From Agromyces sp. (lineage in GTDB: Bacteria; Actinomycetota; Actinomycetes; Actinomycetales; Microbacteriaceae): DNA of 13,925 bases. Under the pieces are notes generated by a model. The model saw only the letters and a program-made list of their open reading frames with translations, was not told where the DNA came from and did not search any database. This document shows positions 1-6,219 of the stretch, piece by piece. Where the stretch lies: positions 1 to 13,925 of the forward strand of contig JAPSJU010000031.1 in NCBI GenBank assembly GCA_031178025.1. The letters are read 5' to 3'. How positions within the stretch are numbered: the first letter of the stretch is position 1; each line of letters opens with the position of its first letter. A program made the position numbers and the translations under genes.

Positions 1-20
1 CCTCTGACGCCGCCGCCACC

Positions 21-668
21 TCACGCCCCCGCTGCGGCATCGGCGGAGTCGGCGGCTGCCTGCAGCAGCAGCGCGGTGGATTGCGCGCCGGGGTCGCGAT
101 GTCCGGCGGATCGCTCGCCGAGATAGCTCGCGCGGCCCTTGCGCGCCACGAGCGGCTCGGTCGCCTCGGCACCGGCGTGCGCCGCCGCCGCCGCGGCCGC
201 GAGCACCTCCGCCGGACTCGAACCGTCGGCTGCTGCCGCCTCGGCGGCATCCACGGCGGGCGTCCAGGCGTCGATCATCGTCTTGTCGCCGAGCTCCGCC
301 TTCCCGCGCATGACGATCCCGTCTCGCGCGGCTGCGAGCATCGCGGCGATCGCGCCGCCGTCGAGCGACGTGGCGGGCCCTGCCGAGACTGCGCCCTTCA
401 GGTACGCGGTGCCGTAGAGCGGTCCGGCAGCTCCCCCGACCGTCGAGATGAGCGTCGTGGCCACGAGCTTCAGCACATCGCCAGGGGTGGATCCCGCCGG
501 GAGGTCGTCGAGCTTCGGGAGTACGGCCTGGAAGCCTCGATCCATGTTCTCGCCGTGGTCACCGTCGCCGATCTCGCGGTCGAGCGTGAGGAGCTCGACA
601 CGGTGCTCGGAGATCACCGCCGCACTTCGCCTGACCCAGTCGACCGCCCACGTGATGTCGAGTCCCAC
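21..668 (-). CDS. dhaL: Dihydroxyacetone kinase ADP-binding subunit DhaL
   Basis: Nucleotide-binding subunit of dihydroxyacetone kinase. In the family it holds ADP/ATP with two Mg ions and phosphorylates dihydroxyacetone bound to DhaK in the cytosol. The 215-aa length is normal. The Mg-binding aspartates are visible as D30, D35 and D37 in DREIGDGDHGENM, at the same numbers as in E. coli DhaL. I chose GTG at 668 because AGGAG lies seven bases upstream and the protein then starts at the usual place; longer in-frame starts would run into dhaK. The gene begins 10 bases after the dhaK stop, with its ribosome-binding site overlapping that stop, so the two are co-transcribed and probably coupled. 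The C-terminal third is alanine-rich but in frame. Family assignment is firm. The phosphoryl donor (DhaM/PTS or ATP) cannot be decided here. Confidence 0.95.
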   Translation of the reverse strand: MGLDITWAVDWVRRSAAVISEHRVELLTLDREIGDGDHGENMDRGFQAVLPKLDDLPAGSTPGDVLKLVATTLISTVGGAAGPLYGTAYLKGAVSAGPATSLDGGAIAAMLAAARDGIVMRGKAELGDKTMIDAWTPAVDAAEAAAADGSSPAEVLAAAAAAAHAGAEATEPLVARKGRASYLGERSAGHRDPGAQSTALLLQAAADSADAAAGA

Positions 669-678
669 TCGCCGTCTC

Positions 679-1680
679 CTATCGTCCCCATCGCAGCGCT
701 GCGGTCTGCACGGGTGCATCCCACAACGTGATCATCTCGTCGTCGAGCCGCAGGAGCGAGATCGACATGCCCTGCATCTCGAGCGAGGTGATGAAGTTGC
801 CGACGAGCGAGCGGGCGATCTCGATGCCGCGGTGCTCGAGCACCTCGGCGGCGCGACGATAGGCGAGGTACAGCTCGACGAGCGGGGTGCCGCCCATTCC
901 GTTCACGAACAGGAGGGTGCGGTCGCCCCGTTCGAACGGGAGGTCCTCGAGGATGGGCTCGAGCAGTCGATCGACGAGGGCGTCGGCCGGTTCGAGCTTG
1001 ATCCGCTCGCGACCCGGCTCGCCGTGGATGCCGATCCCGATCTCGATCTCGTCCTCGGCGAGCGTGAAGCTCGGCTCACCGGCGTGCGGCACGATGCAGG
1101 GCGTCAGCGCGAGCCCCATCGATCGGACGTTCGCGTTCACGCGTGCGGCGATCGCCGCGACCTCCTCGAGCGCGTCGCCGCGCTCGGCGGCGGCGCCGGC
1201 GATCTTCTCCACGAGCACGGTGCCCGCGACACCGCGTCGCCCCGCGGTGTAGAGGGAGTCCTTCACGGCCACGTCGTCGTCGATGACGACCGCACGCACC
1301 TCGATGCCCTCAGCCGACGCGAGGTCGGCCGCGGTCTCGAAGTTCAGGACGTCGCCCGTGTAGTTCTTGACGATGTGGAGCACTCCGGCTCCCCCGTCGA
1401 CGGCCTTCGTCGCGGCGACGATCGGATCCGGCGTGGGCGAGGTGAACACCGGTCCCGGCACGGCGGCATCGAGCATGCCGAATCCGACGAACCCGGCGTG
1501 CAGCGGCTCATGACCACTGCCGCCCCCGCTGACGATCCCCACCTTCCCGGCGATCGGAGCATCGGCGCGAACGACGTGGATGGGGTCGAGCTCGACGCGA
1601 ACGAGGTCGGCGTGCGCCAGGCCGAATCCGGCGACGGACTCGTCGACCACCCGCTTCGGGTCATTGATGATCTTCTTCAC
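679..1680 (-). CDS. dhaK: Dihydroxyacetone kinase substrate-binding subunit DhaK
   Basis: Substrate-binding subunit of dihydroxyacetone kinase, which binds dihydroxyacetone covalently through a histidine. The 333-aa protein aligns from end to end with E. coli DhaK as I remember it. The covalent histidine is H219 in GIGIHGEPG. H57 in GGGSGHEP and D110 in NYTGD match the E. coli active-site His56 and Asp109. I prefer GTG at 1680 (VKKIINDP, like MKKLIND in E. coli) because AAAGGG sits six bases upstream; the ATG at 1686 abuts that ribosome-binding site. It is the first gene of a leftward dhaK-dhaL unit, divergent from glpF-glpK, which places it in three-carbon metabolism. No fused DhaL domain is present, so this is the separate-subunit form rather than the one-piece ATP-dependent enzyme. 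Confidence 0.96.
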   Translation of the reverse strand: MKKIINDPKRVVDESVAGFGLAHADLVRVELDPIHVVRADAPIAGKVGIVSGGGSGHEPLHAGFVGFGMLDAAVPGPVFTSPTPDPIVAATKAVDGGAGVLHIVKNYTGDVLNFETAADLASAEGIEVRAVVIDDDVAVKDSLYTAGRRGVAGTVLVEKIAGAAAERGDALEEVAAIAARVNANVRSMGLALTPCIVPHAGEPSFTLAEDEIEIGIGIHGEPGRERIKLEPADALVDRLLEPILEDLPFERGDRTLLFVNGMGGTPLVELYLAYRRAAEVLEHRGIEIARSLVGNFITSLEMQGMSISLLRLDDEMITLWDAPVQTAALRWGR

Positions 1681-1747
1681 GGACATCCCTTTCGCCTGGC
1701 TGCCGCACCGCGCGACCGTGCGCGGCGTCGACCAGCACTCTCCGCAA

Positions 1748-1778
1748 AACCTACGCCCCAGCCGTGGCCCGGCGTAAG
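1748..1778. promoter_or_regulatory. Candidate dhaK promoter overlapped by a palindrome
   Basis: The dhaK/glpF divergent region holds the dyad TACGCC-N13-GGCGTA (1752-1776), with a smaller nested dyad GCCgtGGC (1761-1768). On the minus strand a -10-like TAGGTT (1748-1753) and a weak -35-like TTACGC (1772-1777) are 18 bases apart and overlap the palindrome. A regulator bound here could block dhaK and perhaps glpF. All of this is pattern-based inference; I recognise no known operator consensus. Confidence 0.3.
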
Positions 1779-1828
1779 AGGCGGGGACGATTTCCTGCGC
1801 GCCCTTCCGGCGCCGCTCGCGTGCTGAG

Positions 1829-1834
1829 TATGGT
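1829..1834 (+). promoter_or_regulatory. Possible -10 element for glpF
   Basis: TATGGT fits the loose actinobacterial -10 pattern TAnnnT and lies about 52 bases before the glpF start. No recognisable -35 hexamer is found at the expected distance, so this is a weak call. Confidence 0.2.
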
Positions 1835-1886
1835 TGGCAGTGTTCCGCCCCTGGGCGCTGCCCTCGGGCCAAGCGAAAAAGGATGG

Positions 1887-2669
1887 ATGGTCAACGTGGA
1901 CAATCTCGGTGTGTTGTTCCTCGCCGAACTCGTCGGTACGGCGATGCTCGTGCTGCTCGGTTGCGGTGTGGTGGCCAACGTCGCCCTCGCGAAGACGAAG
2001 GGCTTCGGCGGCGGGTTCCTCATGGTGACGATCGGCTGGGGCTTCGCGGTCTTCGCCGGCGTGGTCGTCGCGTACGCGTCGGGCGCCCACATCAACCCGG
2101 CGGTCACCCTCGGCCTCGTCGCCAACGGGACCTCCGAATTCGGCAACTCCGCGCTCGACACGACGGTGCCCGTGAACGCGGCATCCGTGCTCGCGTACAT
2201 CGGCGCGCAGCTGATCGGCGCCATCCTGGGCGCGGTCATCGTGTGGCTCGCGTACAAGCAGCACTTCGACGAGGAGCCGCTTCCCGCGTCGAAGCTCGGC
2301 GTCTTCTCGACCGGCCCCGGCATCCGCAACTATGCGTGGAACCTCATCACCGAGATCATCGGCACCTTCGTGCTCGTCTTCGTCGTCATCGGCTTCGGCC
2401 GGAACGGGGATGCCTCGGGCCTCGCCGCGCTCGGCGCCCTGCCCGTCGCCCTCCTCGTGATCGGAATCGGCGTCTCGCTCGGTGGCCCGACGGGCTACGC
2501 GATCAACCCGGCCCGCGACCTCGGCCCTCGTATCGCGCACGCCGTTCTGCCCATCAGGGGCAAGGGAGCGTCCGACTGGTCCTACTCATGGGTGCCGGTC
2601 GTGGGCCCGATCGTGGGCGGCCTCCTCGCGGGCTGGCTCGCCATCCCGCTGCTCCCGCTGCTCGGTTGA
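1887..2669 (+). CDS. glpF: Glycerol facilitator (aquaglyceroporin) GlpF
   Basis: Inner-membrane MIP-family channel that lets glycerol diffuse into the cell. The 260-aa protein has both half-helix NPA motifs, N70-P71-A72 in AHINPAVTLG and N207-P208-A209 in INPARDLGPR. The aspartate after NPAR (D211) marks the glycerol-conducting branch rather than pure aquaporins. The selectivity filter appears to be W51, Y204 and R210; the tyrosine stands where E. coli GlpF has Phe200. Six membrane segments can be followed from about residue 8 to 258. I chose ATG at 1887, after AAAAAGG, because the MIP fold starts right behind it. The spacing is short (about 3 bases) and GTG at 1896 is an alternative. glpK follows 93 bases later, so channel and kinase probably work together. 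Confidence 0.95.
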   Translation: MVNVDNLGVLFLAELVGTAMLVLLGCGVVANVALAKTKGFGGGFLMVTIGWGFAVFAGVVVAYASGAHINPAVTLGLVANGTSEFGNSALDTTVPVNAASVLAYIGAQLIGAILGAVIVWLAYKQHFDEEPLPASKLGVFSTGPGIRNYAWNLITEIIGTFVLVFVVIGFGRNGDASGLAALGALPVALLVIGIGVSLGGPTGYAINPARDLGPRIAHAVLPIRGKGASDWSYSWVPVVGPIVGGLLAGWLAIPLLPLLG

Positions 2670-2677
2670 CACATCCC

Positions 2678-2702
2678 GGGGCCGGCCGTGACGGTCGGCC
2701 CC
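2678..2702 (+). terminator. Hairpin after glpF, terminator-like
   Basis: An 11-bp stem (GGGGCCGGCCG / CGGTCGGCCCC, one G-T pair) closes on a TGA loop, nine bases after the glpF stop codon. The trailing sequence GTTCCATCT is only mildly T-rich. It may terminate partially or protect the glpF 3' end rather than stop all transcription into glpK. Confidence 0.55.
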
Positions 2703-2720
2703 GTTCCATCTGCACGAAGA

Positions 2721-2744
2721 GGATCCGCCGCTTCCGGCGGATCC
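2721..2744 (+). other. Perfect hairpin upstream of the glpK ribosome-binding site
   Basis: A perfect 10-bp stem (GGATCCGCCG / CGGCGGATCC) with loop CTTC ends 18 bases before the glpK ATG, just ahead of the GAGAGGAAG ribosome-binding site. It could be a second terminator, an mRNA-processing or stability element, or a 5' leader structure. No T-run follows, so simple intrinsic termination is unlikely. Confidence 0.5.
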
Positions 2745-2762
2745 GGGTATTGAGAGGAAGTC

Positions 2763-4277
2763 ATGGCCGACTACATCCTGGCGATCGATCAGGGCACGAC
2801 GAGCAGCCGCGCGATCGTCTTCGACAAGTCCGGTTCGATCGTCTCGACCGGGCAGCTCGAGCACGAGCAGATCTTCCCGAGGGCGGGGTGGGTCGAGCAC
2901 GACCCGGTGGAGATCTGGCGCAACATCAGGGAGGTCATCGGCCAGGCGCTCAGCCGGGCTGACATCACCAGGCACGACATCGCCGCCGTCGGCATCACGA
3001 ACCAGCGGGAGACCGCGGTCGTGTGGGACCGGAACACGGGCGAGCCGGTCTACAACGCGATCGTGTGGCAGGACACCCGCACCCAGCCGATCGTCGACCG
3101 CCTCGCGGCCGACGGCGGGGTCGAGCGCTTCAAGCAGGTCGTCGGGCTGCCGCTGGCGACGTACTTCTCGGGCACGAAGATCGTCTGGATCCTCGAGAAC
3201 GTCGACGGCGCACGCGAACGCGCCGAGGCCGGCGACCTCATGTTCGGCACGACCGACTCCTGGGTGCTCTGGAACCTGACCGGCGGCGTGGACGGCGGCG
3301 TGCACGCGACGGATGTCACGAACGCGAGCCGCACCATGTTCATGGACCTCGAGACCCTGAGCTGGCGTGACGACATCCTCGAGGCGTTCGGGGTGCCGCG
3401 CTCGATGATGCCCGAGATCCGCTCCTCGTCCGAGGTGTACGGCACGGTGGAGTCGTCGAGCCTGCTTCGCGAGGTGCCCGTGGCCGGCATCCTCGGCGAC
3501 CAGCAGGCCGCGACGTTCGGCCAGGCGGCGTTCGACGCCGGCGAGTCGAAGAACACCTACGGCACCGGCAACTTCCTCATCTTCAACACCGACACCGAGA
3601 TCATCCATTCGAAGAACGGGCTGCTCACGACGCTGGGGTACAAGCTCGGCGACCAGCCGGCGCACTACGCGCTCGAGGGATCGATCGCGGTGACCGGGTC
3701 GCTCATCCAGTGGCTGCGCGACAACCTCGGGCTCATCGGGAGCGCACCGGAGGTGGAGGACCTGGCGAAGACCGTCGAGGACAACGGCGGCGCGTACTTC
3801 GTGCCGGCGTTCTCGGGCCTCTTCGCACCGTACTGGCGCCCCGATGCCCGCGGTGCCCTCGTCGGGCTCACGCGGTACGTGAACAAGGGCCACATCGCAC
3901 GTGCGGCGCTCGAAGCGACGGCCTTCCAGACCCGGGAGGTCCTCGAGGCGGTGAACGCCGACTCGGGCGTGGACCTCACCGAGCTCAAGGTCGACGGCGG
4001 CATGATCGCGAACAACACGCTCATGCAGTTCCAGGCCGACATCCTGGGGGTGCCGGTGGTGCGTCCGGTCGTGGCCGAGACGACGGCACTCGGTGCGGCG
4101 TACGCGGCCGGACTCGCCGTCGGGTTCTGGTCGAGCCTCGACGAGTTGCGCGCCAACTGGCAGGAGGACTCGCGCTGGGAGCCGCAGATGCCCGCGGAGG
4201 AGCGGGATCGCCAGATCCGGCTCTGGAAGAAGGCCGTGACGAAGACCTTCGACTGGGTCGATGAGGACGTCAGCTGA
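2763..4277 (+). CDS. glpK: Glycerol kinase GlpK
   Basis: ATP-dependent kinase of the FGGY family that converts glycerol to sn-glycerol 3-phosphate in the cytosol, trapping glycerol that enters through GlpF. The 504-aa length matches E. coli GlpK (about 502). Family landmarks are the N-terminal phosphate-binding loop DQGTTSSRA (residues 9-17), ITNQRET, the FGGY signature YFSGTKIVWILEN, NTYGTGNF, and the C-terminal DGGMIANN and TALGAAYAAGLAVGFW. The glycerol-binding region NAIVWQDTRT is also intact. ATG at 2763 follows GAGAGGAAG. It is the second gene of the glpFK pair and converges on trpD. No glycerol-3-phosphate dehydrogenase gene is in view, so the next pathway step is encoded elsewhere. 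The identification is firm. Confidence 0.98.
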   Translation: MADYILAIDQGTTSSRAIVFDKSGSIVSTGQLEHEQIFPRAGWVEHDPVEIWRNIREVIGQALSRADITRHDIAAVGITNQRETAVVWDRNTGEPVYNAIVWQDTRTQPIVDRLAADGGVERFKQVVGLPLATYFSGTKIVWILENVDGARERAEAGDLMFGTTDSWVLWNLTGGVDGGVHATDVTNASRTMFMDLETLSWRDDILEAFGVPRSMMPEIRSSSEVYGTVESSSLLREVPVAGILGDQQAATFGQAAFDAGESKNTYGTGNFLIFNTDTEIIHSKNGLLTTLGYKLGDQPAHYALEGSIAVTGSLIQWLRDNLGLIGSAPEVEDLAKTVEDNGGAYFVPAFSGLFAPYWRPDARGALVGLTRYVNKGHIARAALEATAFQTREVLEAVNADSGVDLTELKVDGGMIANNTLMQFQADILGVPVVRPVVAETTALGAAYAAGLAVGFWSSLDELRANWQEDSRWEPQMPAEERDRQIRLWKKAVTKTFDWVDEDVS

Positions 4278-4292
4278 CGCGAGCTGCATCGA

Positions 4293-4326
4293 ATCGAGGG
4301 CTCCGCCGGTCGGCGGGGCCCTCGAT
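4293..4326. terminator. Bidirectional terminator between glpK and trpD
   Basis: A 15-bp stem (left arm 4293-4307, right arm 4312-4326, one T-G pair, loop GGTC) lies between the convergent stop codons of glpK and trpD. Its size and position fit a shared terminator for both strands. Neither side has a long T-run, as is common in GC-rich actinobacteria; the minus side continues with TTCGAT. Confidence 0.75.
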
Positions 4327-4346
4327 CATGTGCACACGGCCTCGTC

Positions 4347-5399
4347 TCAGCGCGTCGTGGCGGTGACCCACTGCTCGAGCTTGCGCGCGGCTGCCCCGCT
4401 GTCGATCGCCGCTTCGGCCACGGCCATCTTGTCGCGGAAGCGGTCGAGGATCGCGCGCTGGAACTGCGCCGGATCGTTGGCGAGCTCGAACGAGACGAGG
4501 CCTGCCGCCGCGTTCAGCACGACGATGTCGCGCACGGGCCCCCGGGCGCCCGAGAGCACCTCGTGCACGATCTCGGCGTTGTGCGCCGCGTCGCCGCCGG
4601 TCAGGTCCTCGATGCGCGCGCGCCCGATGCCGAGCTCGCGCGGATCGAGGTCATGCTCCTTCACCATGCCGCGAGACACCTCCCACATGTGGCTGTGCCC
4701 CGTCGTCGTGAGCTCGTCGAGCCCGTCGTCGCCGCGGAAGACGAGCGCGGTGGCGCCGCGCGTCTGGAACACGCCGACGATGAGCGGGACTCGGTCGAGG
4801 TGTGCGACGCCGACCGCGGATGCCTCGGGGCGCGCGGGGTTGCACAACGGGCCGAGGAAGTTGAAGACCGTCGGGACGCCGAGCTCGGCGCGGACGGCGC
4901 CGGCGTGCCTGAACCCGGGATGGAAGGCCGCGGCATACGCGAACGTGATCCCCGCCTCCTCGAGCACCTCGGCCACGCGCGCGGCGTCGAGCGTCAGGTC
5001 GATTCCGAGCGCGGCGAGCACATCCGACGATCCGGACGCCGAACTCGCGGCCCGATTGCCGTGCTTGATCACGGGCACGCCGGATGCCGCTGCCACGACG
5101 GAGGCCATGGTCGAGACGTTCACCGTGCCGAATCGGTCACCGCCCGTTCCCACGATGTCGAGCGCCATGGGGTCGACGTGCAGCGGAACGGCATGCTCGA
5201 GCACCGCGTCGCGGAAGCCGACGATCTCGTCGACCGTCTCCCCCTTCACACGGAGCGCGATGAGGAAGCCCGCGAGCTGCGCGGGGGTGGCTGCGCCCGT
5301 GATGACCTGCTCCATCGACCACGCCGCGTCCGACACGCTGAGGTCGTCGCCGTCGAGCAGCGCGGAGATGATGTCGGGCCAGTTGCGCGAGGCGAGCAT
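4347..5399 (-). CDS. trpD: Anthranilate phosphoribosyltransferase TrpD
   Basis: Joins anthranilate to phosphoribosyl pyrophosphate, the second committed step of tryptophan synthesis, in the cytosol. The 350-aa protein has the expected glycosyltransferase-fold motifs: the PRPP loop GTGGD (84-88), NVST (94-97), the glycine-rich KHGNRAASSASGS (112-124), and the acidic DGLDEL (225-230) that binds Mg. ATG at 5399 is supported by the family N-terminus and by TAGGA eight bases upstream, which may instead be a -10 element (see separate entry). No other trp gene is nearby. A lone trpD divergent from ctaE is the arrangement I recall in Mycobacterium tuberculosis (Rv2192c/Rv2193), so this is conserved actinobacterial neighbourhood rather than an insertion. 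Confidence 0.97.
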   Translation of the reverse strand: MLASRNWPDIISALLDGDDLSVSDAAWSMEQVITGAATPAQLAGFLIALRVKGETVDEIVGFRDAVLEHAVPLHVDPMALDIVGTGGDRFGTVNVSTMASVVAAASGVPVIKHGNRAASSASGSSDVLAALGIDLTLDAARVAEVLEEAGITFAYAAAFHPGFRHAGAVRAELGVPTVFNFLGPLCNPARPEASAVGVAHLDRVPLIVGVFQTRGATALVFRGDDGLDELTTTGHSHMWEVSRGMVKEHDLDPRELGIGRARIEDLTGGDAAHNAEIVHEVLSGARGPVRDIVVLNAAAGLVSFELANDPAQFQRAILDRFRDKMAVAEAAIDSGAAARKLEQWVTATTR

Positions 5400-5405
5400 G
5401 GATCG

Positions 5406-5411
5406 ATCCTA
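5406..5411 (-). promoter_or_regulatory. Possible trpD -10 element giving a leaderless mRNA
   Basis: On the minus strand TAGGAT ends six bases before the trpD ATG. It fits the actinobacterial -10 consensus, which would place transcription start at or next to the A of the start codon. The same bases contain AGGA and could equally be a ribosome-binding site. The sequence cannot separate the two, and no clear -35 is seen. Confidence 0.4.
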
Positions 5412-5419
5412 CCGGCGGC

Positions 5420-5440
5420 ATTCACGGCGGATTCACGGCG
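5420..5440. repeat. Tandem 11-base direct repeat in the trpD/ctaE intergenic region
   Basis: ATTCACGGCGG is followed at once by ATTCACGGCG, giving two tandem copies identical over ten bases with an 11-base period. They lie just upstream of the putative trpD -10, where a -35 or an activator site would be. One helical turn of spacing would suit a protein binding twice on one DNA face. No known consensus is recognised. Confidence 0.5.
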
Positions 5441-5451
5441 CGGGCGCCTCG

Positions 5452-5470
5452 CGAAGTTAGGCTCACCTTA
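5452..5470. promoter_or_regulatory. Putative DtxR/IdeR iron box
   Basis: The 19 bases match the DtxR/IdeR consensus TTAGGTTAGGCTAACCTAA at 14 positions. The right-hand core TTAGGCTCACCTTA (5457-5470) matches 12 of 14. TAGGCT on the plus strand and TAAGGT on the minus strand also resemble -10 elements, so a bound repressor could block either direction. Iron control would make sense for ctaE-qcrCAB, which encodes haem and iron-sulfur proteins. It lies about 70 bases before the ctaE start. Matching was done by eye. Confidence 0.45.
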
Positions 5471-5526
5471 CCGTTCGACGTCGAGAGGACTCCCCCGTCT
5501 GACGAAAACTCAGCCTCGAAATCAGC

Positions 5527-5532
5527 CATAAT
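5527..5532 (+). promoter_or_regulatory. Possible ctaE -10 element
   Basis: CATAAT matches TATAAT at five of six positions and ends seven bases before the GTG of ctaE, so a transcript would start at or beside the start codon. An AGGGAG sequence (5533-5538) is only one base from the GTG, too close for a normal ribosome-binding site, which favours leaderless translation. No clear -35 is seen. Confidence 0.45.
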
Positions 5533-5539
5533 AGGGAGC

Positions 5540-6169
5540 GTGACGAGCACCTCAATCACTTATCAGGCGAGCGCGCCCGTGATCAAGCGACCGAACACCG
5601 TGGCGGTGGGCACGATCGTCTGGTTGGGCAGCGAGGTCATGTTCTTCGCGGGCCTCTTCGCGATCTACTTCACCCTGCGGTCGACGTCGCCGGAGCTCTG
5701 GGCGTTCGAGGCGGATCGCCTGAACTTCCCGTTCTCGTTGACCAACACGATCATCCTCGTGCTCTCCTCCTTCACCTGCCAGTTCGGCGTGTTCGCAGCG
5801 GAGCGGCTGCAGCCGTACGCCACCGGCTGGAAGCCCACGCAGTGGGGCATGGTCGAGTGGTTCTTCCTCACCTATGCGATGGGCTCCATCTTCGTCGCCG
5901 GCCAGGTCTGGGAGTACGCGACGCTCATCTCCGAAGGCATCGCCCTCGACTCGAACTCGTATGGCTCCGCGTTCTACCTGACGACGGGCTTCCACGGCCT
6001 GCACGTCACCGGCGGACTCATCGCCTTCCTCCTCGTCATCGGACGCGTGTTCGCGGTGAAGAACTTCGGCCATCGAGAGGCCACGAGCGCGATCGTCGTC
6101 TCGTACTACTGGCACTTCGTCGACGTGGTGTGGATCGGTTTGTTCATCGTCATCTACGTCCTCAAGTGA
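5540..6169 (+). CDS. ctaE: Cytochrome c oxidase subunit III CtaE
   Basis: Membrane subunit III of the aa3-type oxidase; it stabilises the catalytic core and is thought to support proton uptake and oxygen access. The 209-aa protein is the short, five-helix actinobacterial form. Family marks are SEVMFFAGLF with the conserved glutamate E32, the TGFHGLHV motif (149-156), and the terminal YWHFVDVVW (190-198). The GTG start at 5540 fits the family N-terminus (MTSTSIT...VAVGTIVWLGSE) and the nearby -10-like element. It heads the rightward ctaE-qcrC-qcrA-qcrB unit, with qcrC starting 50 bases downstream. The other oxidase subunits lie about 5 kb to the right on the opposite strand, a split arrangement also recalled from mycobacteria. 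Confidence 0.97.
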   Translation: MTSTSITYQASAPVIKRPNTVAVGTIVWLGSEVMFFAGLFAIYFTLRSTSPELWAFEADRLNFPFSLTNTIILVLSSFTCQFGVFAAERLQPYATGWKPTQWGMVEWFFLTYAMGSIFVAGQVWEYATLISEGIALDSNSYGSAFYLTTGFHGLHVTGGLIAFLLVIGRVFAVKNFGHREATSAIVVSYYWHFVDVVWIGLFIVIYVLK

Positions 6170-6219
6170 GCCGCAGCAGGAGCGCCACGAACAGCATGCC
6201 CGTGAACAGGAAGAACTCC

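Noticed and set aside
1687..1886. N-terminal extensions of dhaK (to 1872) and glpF (from 1764) into each other's upstream region
   Set aside because: The extensions share no similarity with either family and would remove the divergent promoter region; starts near 1680 and 1887 fit both families.
2586..4289. Long open frame antisense to glpK
   Set aside because: It mirrors glpK, its translation is rich in R, D, E, H and V with no recognisable domain, and long antisense frames are expected in very GC-rich genes.
4329..4336. TGTGCACA palindrome as a possible Crp/GlxR-type site
   Set aside because: It lacks the TGTGA-N6-TCACA layout and lies between two convergent gene ends, where no promoter is expected.
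5475..5484. TCGACGTCGA palindrome in the trpD/ctaE gap
   Set aside because: Ten-base CG-rich palindromes arise easily by chance in this composition, and no promoter element aligns with it.
5842..6219. Upstream in-frame extension of qcrC into ctaE
   Set aside because: It overlaps ctaE in another frame, and AGGAAG six bases before ATG 6220 marks the real start.
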